From assembly GCA_000149265.1 (NCBI GenBank), contig CH003047.1, positions 637,955 through 701,954 of the forward strand: 64,000 bases of DNA. The letters run 5' to 3'. The notes under the pieces are model-generated. The model had not been told where the DNA came from. It saw only the letters and a program-made list of their open reading frames with translations, and did not search any database. The position numbers were made by a program, and so were the translations under genes. Below, piece after piece: positions 9,501-21,600 of the stretch. This stretch comes from Ciona savignyi (lineage: Eukaryota > Chordata > Ascidiacea > Phlebobranchia > Cionidae). The first letter of the stretch is position 1; each line of letters starts with the position of its first letter.

Positions 9501-11124
9501 CACCTCTTGGCAGGGAACTTACGATCCGGATGAGGAACGAACCGTGCAGATGATCAAAGAAGATATTAAAGTTTTGAAAGCATACCCTTTCATTTTTCTC
9601 GTCCTTTCTATTTTTCCATTAATTTTAAGGTGAGTCAAAAAGCATCAAATTTTGAAAATTGTTTCTCATCCAAAAAATTTAGTTTTTATAAAAAATAATT
9701 TGGGGAGTTTTTCTAAATTAGGAAATAAATATTTTAAGCATAACTTAGCAGATGGTAGGAGTTGGAAGTTCGGAACAATATCAGTTCAACTTTATGAGTA
9801 AAAAGGCTATTCATGTTTTATTCCTGTGATTGGGCAAACACGGAAGAGGTATACCAGCAACCATTGGATTATTATCCGATTATATAAGGGAGTGTTATCA
9901 CATTACCTCGCGTCAACCATTGGGTTACTGGAGGTATTGAAGTGTGTTAGATTTTTTAAGGTACTAGTTTTAGTGGCAACCATTAATCTACTGAGTTATG
10001 CTCATGTCCTTCAATGGTTGTTTTACATCTGCAAACTTAAAACAATATTAATCAAATGCCCATTGCTGCAACCTTCTATTGTGTTATTTAATCAAAAAAT
10101 AACACTGTTGTCGGTTTTTATTTTTTAGATTTTGCGTGAGATACAAATCAATTTCTAATTTTTCAGAATACATAATGCGTTCACTCCAGAAGGCACCGAT
10201 ATTTATGGCTTGTGGATAATGACAGCACTGACCGCTCCTTTGCAAGGTGCTGTTAATGCTGTTGTTTTTGGCCTTGACCCAGAAACAAGAAGTAGGCTAA
10301 GTTGGTCGCAAATACAGGTGTGTATAATTTTCTGTTGTATCCCCTAGCTTTGGTTACTGGTGCCGTATGTGCATATTTATAAAATTCTCATTTTATATCT
10401 TTTTTAATTTGGTTTGATATATAAAATGTTAAATGTTTACGTGAGCAAAATATAATACTAGAATGGAAAGTGCTGTAATTTTACATTTGTACTATTCAAA
10501 ATGTTTATAAATCCCTTAGCCTGACTTATCTTTTTATAATAAAACACAATGACAAGCAAAAAGATCTTTTTAACTTAAGAAGTTACATATTCTTTTGATT
10601 ATGTAATTAAGGCATCAGTTTGCGTTTACTTTTAAATCATTTTTAGTCTAATCTTTATCTTTACACCCTTATGGAAGTCATTCTGTGTCACATAATAAGA
10701 TTGGATACTACATTTCCTGTTTTTCCCTGTTGTTGTTGGTGAGGGTTATAATCAGAACTGTTTGTCTTTGTTCAACATACTTACCCCTTGGGTTTAAGGA
10801 ACTTCTTCTAANNNNNNNNNNNNNNNNNNNNNNNNNNNNNNNNNNNNNNNNNNNNNNNNNNNNNNNNNNNNNNNNNNNNNNNNNNNNNNNNNNNNNNNNN
10901 NNNNNNNNNNNCAATCTAACTTTGATCACCATCAACTGTCTTCTTTTGTACAGTTGGCTTGGGCAGGTAGATTTAGTAAATCAGCAGTGCATGAGTATCC
11001 TACAGTGTTGAATAATCCACCTGACACTCCGTCACAAGAAGAAACTGTGGTGTCAGTGAGCAACGATGTTGTGAGAAGGTCAAGCTCAACAGATCAGAGA
11101 TACGGATCTTTGAATATTGAATAA
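6525..11124 (+). CDS. cAMP receptor-like (Dicty_CAR family) seven-helix receptor, frameshifted in exon 5
   Basis: Exons: 6525-6578, 7021-7073, 7942-8114, 8343-8523, 8827-8866, 9420-9629, 10167-10317 and 10954-11124. All phases agree except at exon 5. Helix 1 is near residues 29-46. Cys83 and Cys154 (in AWCWI) are the usual extracellular disulfide pair. KFEKFYHILSW..P, the CWI motif, WYVPLFIL and PLQGAVNAVVFGLD match the Dicty_CAR/GPR157-like group; the spacing from Cys83 to the 'FEK' loop equals that of Dictyostelium cAR1 as I recall it. The family is a plasma-membrane G-protein-coupled receptor type; the ligand is unknown here. The tail is serine-rich (RRSSSTDQRYGSLNIE). Exon 5 has one surplus A in the AAAA tract at 8832-8835, giving an early TAG. 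Without it exon 5 is 39 nt, all phases close and the protein is 343 residues. An assembly gap lies in intron 7. Confidence 0.8.
7225..7350 (-). repeat. Degenerate SINE fragment in receptor intron 2
   Basis: 'cccgttaatccactgagtt' and 'acacaactgact' match the reverse-orientation SINE body. It is heavily eroded. Confidence 0.35.
9812..10010 (-). repeat. Degenerate SINE copy in receptor intron 6
   Basis: It begins 'catgttttattcctgtgat', then shows 'acattacctcgcgtcaacc' and 'aaccattaatctactgag' in the reverse SINE order. The small frame at 9826-10128 is a by-product of this repeat. Confidence 0.5.
10812..10911. other. Assembly gap (100 N)
   Basis: Exactly 100 N, the usual placeholder for a gap of unknown size. 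It lies inside intron 7 of the receptor gene, between exons 10167-10317 and 10954-11124, so the coding model is not interrupted, though the true intron length is unknown. Confidence 0.98.
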
Positions 11125-11968
11125 CTTCGAAGTCTCCTATAAAATCAAGTCCGAAGCATTGCATTTAAATAACTATTAAATAATTTAACTTTTTGTTCAT
11201 TGCATTTGGGCAATATTTGTGTAACTTGATGTCCCAATTCAGGTTACATTGTATTTAAACATTTACAGATATTATGTATGTGTTATAAAATTTTTAAATA
11301 TATATGCTTTTTATATTTCCCTATCTAGCAGTCATTATTCATAAAATTTGTTAATCTATCCTGTTAGCAAACATCATGCTCATATTGTAAATATCCTTCT
11401 CTTGCCTAAAAACTTTTTATTTTTGTCTCCCCAGAGCAATTGTTTAGAAATGGTTGATCAGGTACCTACTGTAATGACAATCTATATATACACTTGATAT
11501 ATCAATTTTGCAAAATGGATAAAGAAGTAATTATTTTTATATAAATGACCATTGCCATTAGATAAATCATACACTCATAAATGATAGATACATGGTTAGA
11601 ATCTTAACTAGCTCTTGTATCGGTGTTTTTAAATTTATACCTTTCTAATCTGACATTTGTATTATTTTTTATATATATTATATCCAGTTTATAAAGATAT
11701 TTTTATTACTTAAATTTAATTTATGAAAAATTATTATTTAATTGTGGATCACGTTTTGCTTAATGCGATGTTTTTTTATTGATAATTTATAATATTTAAA
11801 ATACATATTCCACTTAAACAAACTATTTTTTGTTTTTCTCAAAAACATTGTAGAATTTTGTGTTTTTTGTAGTTTTATAAATTAAAACATTCTGCTTTAT
11901 TAATTTGTGGGTATATCCCTTATAACACCATTTTGCCGTTAGTTTCTGGAATCATTGGTTTTAAAATG
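11125..11968. other. Receptor 3' flank, very AT-rich
   Basis: This is the 3' untranslated region and spacer of the receptor gene. An ATTAAA-type signal occurs near 11176. No other gene is visible. Confidence 0.5.
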
Positions 11969-12254
11969 ATAGGATAGGATTCATGTTTATCCCTGTGAAT
12001 GGGAAAACCTAGGGGTTAACACACCGGCAATCGTCAGTTACCTCGCGCCCACCGTCGGGATACCGGAGCTATTGCAGTGTGTTGTATATGATTCACACGT
12101 CCCTTTAATTTGGTAGAACCCATTAATCCGCTGGGTTCAGGCTATGTCCGCTAAGTGCCTTGTCCTAGGACACAACTGACTTGCTAGCGACCAGTATCGA
12201 ACCTGAAACCTTTCGGCTGAAATGCGCCGCAATAAACCAACAGACTAACCGGTC
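11969..12254 (-). repeat. SINE copy, nearly full length
   Basis: It runs from 'aggataggattcatgttta' through 'caatcgtcag', 'cgcgcccaccgtcgg' and 'ccggagctattgcagtgtg' to 'tttcggctgaaatgcgccgc' and 'cagactaaccgg'. It lies between the convergent receptor (+) and SLC51A-A (-) genes. Confidence 0.8.
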
Positions 12255-13012
12255 GGATTGACTGGATACCAAACATACTGCAGTTACTGAGAGATTTTTT
12301 AACAAGAAAAAAACACGCACAATTTTACATTGTTCAATATATTTAATCCCTCTGAAGCGAGTTTGTTACAAACGTGCAAAACAAAAAGTTGCATACAGTT
12401 AAGAAGGTGCCAGATAATTTCGGGAAGATTCTCCGAAACAAAATTCATATAAAGGTCATCGTAACACAGATAAAGGCTTGAAATGCATTATTGACTTAAA
12501 AATTCTGTCGAAGAATGTTTATATGGAAAAACAAACTGACCGAATTAAATATATCCATTTTCCAATAAAGTAACAAATTTTTAGAAACTTAAAGATTAGT
12601 AAATCATAAAATCACTTCCAGTTTAAAAACATATATATACCTGTGATCTCTATTTGAGATATATAATATAAGGTGCAATTTGAATATGGTGGCTGTAAAA
12701 AAGATGGCGTTTACAATATCTTTGGAACGATTCAATGTGATTGAAATAAAATATACGTATGTTGTTAGCAACAAAATTAATACAAATAATTCTAATAACA
12801 TTTTAAAGTAATTGTGCACAACTACTCGTTATTTCAATTATGATCATTCAAACCGAAATGCGATTAAAGCACAATTTAATGTTTTCGGTCTAGAATGACC
12901 TGATGTTGTGATTGCTGGCAAAGGAAAATCTTCTTTTACATGTTTACTAGTTCATATTTGCAAACTACTCCAATCTAAACGCAATCTAATAATAAGTGTT
13001 ATTTTTTTTTCA

Positions 13013-13018
13013 TTTATT
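13013..13018 (-). terminator. Poly(A) signal of SLC51A paralogue A
   Basis: AATAAA on the minus strand, about 173 bases past the TAA of the gene ending at 13191. Confidence 0.5.
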
Positions 13019-13190
13019 TAACAGAAATTACTGTAAAATAATTCTTAATTAGTTATACATTACATACAAGATCAAAATTAAAACATCGATTTATGAAAAC
13101 ATAAAAATCAACTAAAGGAACGTTGGATACAAAAATAAATGGCAAAACAGCATTTGTCGGTAAATCCGGTTTTAAGTTTTTGTATACTGC

Positions 13191-16100
13191 TTACACGGCA
13201 TTCATCCCATGATTGTTGTATGCATGAGATGTACCTGTAGTCTCCATTTCTACTATTTCGTAAGATGGAACATCCTTTTCTGGTTTCTGTAAGGCGTATA
13301 ATGCATTGGTTTGTTGCTTCTGTAAACGTGGATAGACTACTACATGGTTTTGCTAAACAAAATATACAAAACATTTGAGTACTTTTAAAGAGACTGGAAA
13401 TTTATGTATGATGTATATCTCAAATGATGTAAATTATTATATACCATTAAGTTTGAGAAGTCTAAAAAAATTGTATAATAGATACTAATGACGTATTTGA
13501 AACAACACCTCTGTGTAAACGTCTGAAGTTGGTACGGTTTTTTCCACTTCACAGCCATGCTCGTTGTTACGGAAGAAATACCTCAGAATAACGGAGATCA
13601 ACAGGATTTCAATCATCAGTAAGTACGCTTGCCACACTGAAAAGTAAAAATTTTCAAGTATGGAAAAGGCGGGAAGTCAAATCACCGTAACATGCAACTA
13701 GAATCTGATTAAAGTCATTGACTGGAGTCATTTTAACACTGATGGAGCTATTACAGTGTGTTATGTATACATGTTCCTTCAGTTAGCAGAAACCCAGGTT
13801 AAACATTGGAGTCAGGCGATATCCGATAAGTGTCTTGCCCAGGCACAATCGTTTAGCCACCAAATGCTATCCATCCAACAACATTTCGGCTGCCCGAAAA
13901 AGACCGTTTATGCGCTTTCGGATTGGCCTAAAAATATAGCTGTTATTACCCAGTCGTATTGTGGATAAAATATATCTTTTATAAACGCCGAGTTTAACTC
14001 ACAAGGGAAATAGTTGGATAGTCGAATTCCGATACAATTGGTGACAACAGACCTAATCCAATTCTTACGATGATTTACTATTTTTAACTGTTTTTTTTTT
14101 ACAAAATGTAATGCAAATAATCTTGGTTAATTCATTAAAACAAAAAGTTTATGGTATAACAAATATGATTCGTAAAAATTAAACGGGTATTAATACAACG
14201 ATAACTAGTTACGGCGAAGTTTAATGGCGTACTATAATGTTAACGATATAAGCAAGGATTTTTAACGAGTGGTTGAATAAAGACTTTGAAACGAAACAGA
14301 TGAAAGTTTTATAGCGTTTTAGTAGTGTTTGAGATACTTTAATACCTAACTCATTGACTCAATAAAGTTTTTATTATGTAGGCCTACTGAAAGCTAATAT
14401 ATGCTTGACCAGATGTGTCAATCAAAGTCTTGGAAAAATTGGAAAAATGTGGGAATTACAATGTTTTTAGTTGATTAAATATAAATTCAGTACATGTTCA
14501 TTTCAAATCAATACACTAAAAATAACGTTGTTATTTTAAAAGCATTAAAAATTCTTCTTTTTCCCGTGGAATGGAAGGAAAGGGGGCATTAGCACTAGGA
14601 CAATCGTCAAACTACGTCACGAATACGTAAGGAAGTGTTTTTACGGAGTAATCGTCAGGTTACCTCGCCGTCAGGTTAACGAATCTATTGCAGTATGTTG
14701 CGTACTATTGTGTCGTTTCTTTATATTCGTTGAGCCCATCAATACACTGTGTTCGGCCAATGTTCGCTCTGTGCCTTGTCCAAGGACACAGCCGGCTAGC
14801 CAGTGACCAGTTTCGAACGTGCAACTCTGAATATTCTGTTTTAAAATATCGCTTACAAAAAGCTTGTTCCCTGTCTGGGTAAGGAAAGCCGCATGGAATT
14901 TGCTTCAGAATGGATAGTAGGTTAATCGTTGATTTCTGCAGTGTGTTGAACCCGACCAGCATTTGGACAGTTATAAATTTACCTTTAGGAAAAATAAAGA
15001 ATAGTTTAAACTTCAGAAGCATTTAATATTTATTTTAGCAAAAATGAAAAACTAGTTTAATATATGACCGGTATGTAAGAAAACGTACGGTTTTATAGTG
15101 ATTGGTATTATAAAATATTTAATTATGTTGCGATTTGCACATCGAAGAAAGACCTAATATTTAAAAACAAATATTTTACCTTGATAACGGAACTGTGTAA
15201 GTGTAAAACGCGATGATCCTCCAATTATTATATACCCATAAAGACAAACAAAGCTGGAACATGTGCACACTCCTCCAAGTAAGGCCATTACTAAGCGCTA
15301 AAACAAAAATCAAATTAATCTGTAACTTTAAAAGCTTTCATTTTTGAAACAATTAATATAAACTTGCGTTTTAAAACATTAAGAAAAAATAATGGTAAAC
15401 ACAAAATAAGCCAGCCCTAAACAATTGTGTTTAAAACTGTTACTTACCACTGCAATGGTCATTCGTCCAAAAAATTCGGCAAACATAACAAGTTGTAGAA
15501 AACCAAATACTGGGTAAATCCAAACTACTTGGTATACAACCCATTCTAGTTTGCGAAAGCGTTTTCTGTGATAAAAAATAAAAATATTACGGTAGATGTA
15601 TACATCATGTTGCCTGTAATTTTATCAATGATTAGTCAGTTAAAAATATACAACTTATCAGAATTATTTATACAATTAGCTCGATTAGCCCATAAGGGCG
15701 TTTGCCAAAAAAAGATAAACATAAATAAACTCGGCATTATGCCAAAAACAACTTGACAAAATGAATTGAATTTTGTTTTCTAGAATTCATCGACAACCTT
15801 TAGACTGGTCGTAATCGCCTGTCTGCCTAAACTAATCAGCAGAACTCAATTGCGACACACTAGAATACAAAGTTCATGGAATAAAAGAGCAATTTAAAAC
15901 ACACCGGTGTAAAGTGTTAATCAGGTAAAAAGCACTCACAAACTAAGGGGTTGATTGTGACAGCAACAAACAAAACAACAAGGAACTGGATTGGAAGGAA
16001 CAACTTTGTCTCCTTTTAATGCTTCGACCAGCGCTTCCCGACTGCCATAATGCTGTATAACGTACTGTACGAATTTCTTCAGCCCAACGGCGTAATAACT

Positions 16101-17848
16101 GAAATGTATTTTCTTAATTAGTACGGAGGATTGGTTAACTGACCGTTTCGTAACCGGTATCGTTTTTATTTGTTGAAAAAGTATGAATGTTGTGTTGGCG
16201 TACAACTAATGAAATATATCTCTATACGCGACCGGATCTGACAATGATTAGCTTCGCATGCGTGTTTTTCGTTTAGCTGTTTTAGCTGTTTTGTAATAGT
16301 GTAGCAGTGCTTCGTGCTATAAAGGTGTTACACTGTTCATCTCCTAGCTGTTTTTGTGGGGAAAAGTTAAATTTTTAGGCAAATTTTTCCAATTTTGAGT
16401 TGTGAAAAAATTGAGATGTGTTACATTAGTATATAGGCTATATATAAATTCATTTATTACAGTTATATCTTGTTGTGCAATTTTGGTACTGAAGTAATAT
16501 TCTTACTAGTTCGACGCAAAGGCAACTACTTCGCTGGTCCTTGGTGCAAACAGTCCAGTTGTGAAACAAATACCCCAAAACTGCAAAAAACGTTGAATTA
16601 TTGTCAGACCTGGAGTTTAAAAAATATCCCCAAAGAACCGGCAGTTCTCTAGTAGCATAAACGATTGCAATCTTGTGCTACCCCATGGATAAATGCCATG
16701 GTACGAATTATTCAAACAGCCAGGCTGTTTTAACTGGAGTGAAAACTTACTGGATATTGCACTATCGGTTGAATACAATTGGTTAAACAATGTTTAAAGT
16801 AACATCATCCAATCCCTATAACAAATCGAGTTAAAGAGGTTATTAAGCTTACGGGATATGCGGATAAGATCCAAATAGCACTTCGTGTTCGTTCTTTATT
16901 AACAGATCCTCGAAGAAGGAAAAATACTTCATCGAGGTAAATGGAAAATATAAGGGCCAGTGCAATAAGAGGTACACTCATCACGCCGTAGTAATGCATC
17001 CCGTGCTCTAGAAAGCAAGCAATGTAGATAAAATTCGCATTGGTATTATGGGAAAGTCTCTATATAATAAACCTTTGTATTAGTTACACTTTTATTGAAG
17101 TGGGATTTATGCTCCTTAAGCCGGCTCTCCCATTGCACAGGTCGATTTAATGCACTTTTTCTTTGTAGCTTAAGTGTAGTTTTAATTTTAAAATGCATTT
17201 AATTTCTATTTCGATTTATTAATTTGGCAGTCGCATCTGACTTTAAATATATGCAAATTTTGATCATATACATGTATTACGACTGCCACTTCGTCGTGTT
17301 TGACCTGTTTTTTTATTTTAATAGAAGATTTCTGTTGCATGCTTTCTACTTAAAACGATAAATAAACTAACAAAACATGTGGAATATCCCTTAGATACTA
17401 TATGTATTTATAAAATAAACGAACGATTAAAAAAATGCCTGATTACATACCTAGGCCTACCAATAAGTTTTCAAATTATATGCTTACTACTTACTACACT
17501 ACTAGGCGGAAATAGGAAAATGGAGACATACGGAAATGCGAACTGAGCCCCGTTTTCGTATTTTTTCAACTTGAAGTTGTTGGGGTGATTTAATAGTTCG
17601 TCTTTTATGATTAGGCAAGTTATAAAACTGAATGCAATACTTATACATTTTTAGACTTGTAAAAATGTCTGACTAAGAAGTGAAAAGATCTGTGGTTGAA
17701 TTATATTAAATTCATTTAATATATATTTAAACTTCTGTGCAATAATAGGAAATAACATACCGGAAAATTGTTGCCATAATTCTTCAGATGTATGCACTTT
17801 GCTGCAATCCCACGCGTCTCCGGGCGCCGAAGTTGTAAAGTTAGACAT
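13191..17848 (-). CDS. SLC51A: Organic solute transporter subunit alpha, paralogue A
   Basis: Nine exons: 17761-17848, 16853-17007, 16507-16580, 15940-16098, 15448-15565, 15180-15297, 14857-14982, 13509-13636 and 13191-13352. The spliced CDS is 1128 nt, 375 residues (human about 340). SLC51A is a seven-helix plasma-membrane protein that works with a beta subunit to move bile acids and steroid conjugates by facilitated diffusion. Family marks: an N-glycosylation site NFT near the N terminus; YLDEVFFLL then IWILSAYP (about 52-81); GLFAPRTSEVVAFASN (exon 3); YYAVGLKKFV..YG (exon 4); a cysteine cluster CCFVCCCHN matching the poly-Cys loop of the human protein; PCGFPYPDRE (exon 7); and a tyrosine-based tail PSYEIVEMETTG. 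I chose the start at 17848 by alignment with paralogue B, though an in-frame ATG at 17965 could add 39 residues. The exon 8 donor, GTGTTG, is weak; reading through it would end the protein after seven residues. Confidence 0.88.
13735..13915 (-). repeat. Degenerate SINE copy in SLC51A-A intron 7
   Basis: 'gagctattacagtgtgtta', 'tccttcagttagcagaaacc' and 'gataagtgtcttgcccagg' match the reverse SINE in order. The frame at 13756-13968 is a by-product. Confidence 0.5.
14563..14826 (-). repeat. SINE copy beside SLC51A-A exon 7
   Basis: Reverse copy with 'caatcgtcag' twice, 'ttgcagtatgttgcgtac', 'gccttgtccaaggacacag' and 'ccagtttcgaac'. It ends about 30 bases from the donor side of exon 14857-14982. 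Confidence 0.7.
16271..16402 (+). repeat. Dispersed repeat family R2, copy 1
   Basis: It shares, in order, 'gtttagctgtt', 'ttttgtaat.gtg.agcagtgctt', 'ataaaggtgtt', 'catct.ctagc.gttttgt' and 'attttgagtt' with 44377-44518. It sits in an SLC51A-A intron. The class is unknown. Confidence 0.55.
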
Positions 17849-18516
17849 TTTTCGACTAAAAGTTTTTCTTCCTAACTTTTCCACGAATGTGCGTGCTTCA
17901 ACTTTTCCATCTTTATATAACATTGACGGTCGTATCGCTGTATAAACATTCAACGAAGCAACCATACAGGCGTTAAAAGTCGTAAATTGCGGTACGCATT
18001 GTACTAGGTATTTAGAGGTAAGCGAACGTTAAAGGTGCTAAATAGTTTGTTGCACATAACAAATTTTAACAAACGGTTAACAAACGGCAGTTCATCGACC
18101 CCCAATCTTAATTGCCTCTTTAAAAATGGTTAACGTACGTCACTTCATCGACGATCTTAATCCACATTTTTTAACACGCCTTAAAGTATGATTTATCAAC
18201 TTTCCAAAGTCAATCAAAGTTTTAAGGATACTGTATAAAATATTTATTTTTAACGAGTGAATAGAAAAACCAGTACGTTTTATCATAAGAGTAATCTTTA
18301 CAGTATCTCGTACCCACCGCTCTGTAACGCAGGTTCAGGGTATAATAAATATACTTAAGACGTTTTTGTTTATCCAAATATAGAGACTTGTAGGTGAAAC
18401 GGGTGGTAGGTCTGTAAAATATGTTCCTCGGAAGCACACAGCCTATTATGCGTCATAGCTGACAATTAAATTGCCGAAGGGTCGTGGTTTAATAAATAAA
18501 ACTCAGAAACACAATT
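17849..18516. other. Spacer between the two SLC51A paralogues
   Basis: About 0.8 kb from the stop of paralogue B (18664) to the start of paralogue A (17848). It should hold the promoter of A and the 3' end of B. I recognise no further feature. Confidence 0.5.
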
Positions 18517-18528
18517 TTTATTTTTATT
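18517..18528 (-). terminator. Poly(A) signals of SLC51A paralogue B
   Basis: Two adjacent AATAAA signals on the minus strand, about 140 bases past the TGA at 18664-18666. Confidence 0.6.
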
Positions 18529-18663
18529 TACATAGAGTATGTATATTTATTGTCAATTAAGTAAAAACTGGCTACGTTAGCGCACAACCAATAGACGGAG
18601 AAAATTTAAACAAAACAAGTGGTAAAGCAATGCATAAAGTTACAGTTAAAATTCAATCACTTT

Positions 18664-21600
18664 TCAAATCACATCAAAGTCCATTTGTTTTACGTCATTT
18701 CTTTGTGTTTCAATGACGTCATCCATTTCTAAGCTCACTTTGTCACATGACCCGCCAGCGCCGTCCTCGGTTATCGTTGATTCGACGTCATTTTTTATCT
18801 GAACAGTTTAAATATTAAAACAGTTGGCTTTTACTATCATCATATGATAAACGGATGTATGAATGGTTTTTAAGACCAATTCATACACAGAAAGCGATTT
18901 AAAACTGGAAATAGTGACGAGCTCATCACGGATTTGAAACTGACTTGATAAGCAAAAAAAAGAAAATTACAATTATACTGCAAGAGAAATGAAAATAATT
19001 GTTTTGGTTTAAAGCAAGAGGTAGATGAAACAATTGTTTGTGATTTGTCTTACTGACGAGTGTTGAATACAAGTATTTAAAACGTTTACCTAAATACAGC
19101 CCTCATGCCACTTTTATTTTTTTAATTGTACAGCACTTACCGTTGTGAATTTATCATCAGTATAAGGGACATGCATAACCTCGCAACCTTCTTCCGATCG
19201 TCTAAACGCCCACCATGCAATCAAAGAAAGAGCGAATAATTCGCAGACGAAGAGGTAATTGTGAAACACTGCAAAATATATATATTTCTTTTTTAAAATC
19301 AACCAGACTCGTCATTTGGATAAGGTAAGTAAAGACGTATTATCTAACGCCGGGCAACACTGACGGATAGGATAGGATATTCATGTTTATCCCCGTGAAT
19401 GGGAAAACCAAGGGGGTTAACACACGGGCAATCGTCAGATCACCTCGCGCCCATCGTCGGGTTACCGGAGCTATTGCAGTGTGTTGTATAATTGAGACAT
19501 TCCTTTAATTTGGTAAAACCCATTAATCGGCTGGGTTCGGGCAATGTCCGTTAAGTGCCTTGCCCAAAGACACAACCGACTAGCTAGCGACCAGTTTCGT
19601 ACCCACTACCTTTCGGCTAAAAGTCGCGGGAAAAAAACACCAGACTAACCGGTACGACAAAAGGAGAGAAGGAGGAAATGAGGAAAAACTAAAACTATGA
19701 AAACTTACTCCAACCCTTCCCTATACACTAATCCAACCCAAGAAGTAACCCTTAATTTAACCCCAATTTTAACACTAACTTTAATGTCCTAATTTTCAAT
19801 TTGGTGTGAAGTTTCCCTCCTTTCCTACTTCCCTCTTTCCTTGCCTTTTAGTGTTACTCGTAGTTAAGCCTATCTTTGTACTAAAATTGTGATAGGTTAC
19901 TACTATTCATATGTCTGAATACCCTCAGAAAGTCGAAATGAATGGTTTATTAACCAAAGTGTACAGGACAAAAAGTATTAGTGATAGAAACTTTATGTAA
20001 AAAGTAGCTTAGACATGTTCCATTATCAATAAACATAAAATAACAGTTTGTGAGACTATGTTGCTGCCGTGCTGGCAAAATCGATTTTTGAGAAAATTAG
20101 TTTCGCAGTTGCAGAATTTTGTTTATTGTAAGTTGCTTAAAGTTCGCGTGACTCGTTTGCCCGGTTGTTTGTGGAATGTGGGTACACAAACCGATTACAA
20201 AATATTTCATTACCGAATATGATTTTTTATTGAATTTTTACTTCCGTTTTAACGACTTGGTATCCAATTCAAGTGCGTCAATCGATTACCAGGATCTCGT
20301 AAAGAGATTGTAAAAAAAGACGAAAAGAGTCAGTTGAAAGGACTGCAATCCTAACGAGTTGTCGTTATGTATTAATTGTGTTTGTGTGCGTGACTAATGA
20401 CCGGGCCGCCTTTAAAAGGTATTCCCGCGGAGTAGTGGCTGGAGAAATCGTGCTGAGGTTTTCACTCTCAGAGTTTGAGAGAAACTACCGGATGTAAAAA
20501 TACAATAAGCTGCTGTCAATGGTTGGCGCAAATGTACAGGTTGTTTGTATCACTAGAAACGGTGCACTACAACTATGGGATCATGTAACCGTTAGCATGT
20601 TTTTAACGTATCATTTAGTTTAGTTTTTGTTTCCGGTAAGAAAACATGCAACAAGACCTTATATAAAAATTGAAACAGAAAAAAGACGGCTAAATGATGG
20701 TCGTTAAAACACTCCCATTATCCAATCAATTATTTTGTGCGTGTAAATGTCACAAGCACCATTAACTAATTTATTTGTCAGGCCTACCTACCGTATGCGT
20801 TTGCCTTGTCAGGATAGGGAAATCCGCAAGGTAACGCCCCAAACCTGTCCATTATTCTCATCGTAAAGCCTTGGATTGTATTGAAAGCCACCACCATTTG
20901 TACACATATGAATTTGGCTGAAAATACAACAAAAATTTAGTGAATCTTATTTGTTGAAGATTAGAGATTAATATGTTTATCCCGGCTTAAAGTAGGAATT
21001 ACCAATTAATAAGAAACTTCAGCTAAATACATGCAAAAGCAAGGAGAGTTGTATAACAATATTAATCGTCAAATTACATCGTGATCATACTTGGGTTACA
21101 AGAACTATTGACATGTATTAAATACAATCAAGAAATTGCTGTAATTATAATTTAATTCACTAAACCAAATGGTTCAGGCGAACTTCGATAAGTGCCATTT
21201 CATAGAAAATCAAGGAACTCGGAAAAACTAATCGGCCAAATATGTATAGGTAATCCAATGTTTTAACATTCGAAATGACCGATATTTATTTTTTATTTTT
21301 TAGGAACTTACATAAAATCTAATTCTAATTAACATAAAATCGTAAGATATTGTGAGAAAAAAAAATATGATATAATTATTTTTTATATTGAGTTGTTTCA
21401 AAAAATTTTAAAATAGATTAAAAAACATTCTAAAAAAGTTTACATTCCTTTCACTTACGCCGGATATAAAATTGCTGCAGCGTGAATCGAGAAGCTTTGT
21501 TGAGTGCGACGAAACCGTACAAGCAAGTAAAACTTGCAAGTGTGCCGCATGTGTTGAGTACGGTCGACACTAATAACTAAACAATATTTTTTAAGGTTAG

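Noticed and set aside
14705..15022. 105-codon minus-strand frame taken as one protein
   Set aside because: Only 14857-14982 is coding (SLC51A-A exon 7); the rest is intron and SINE.
16621..16740. Alternative SLC51A-A exon 3 (GIYPWGSTRLQSF)
   Set aside because: It lacks a correct donor and phase; the exon at 16507-16580 has the family motif, right length and both splice sites.
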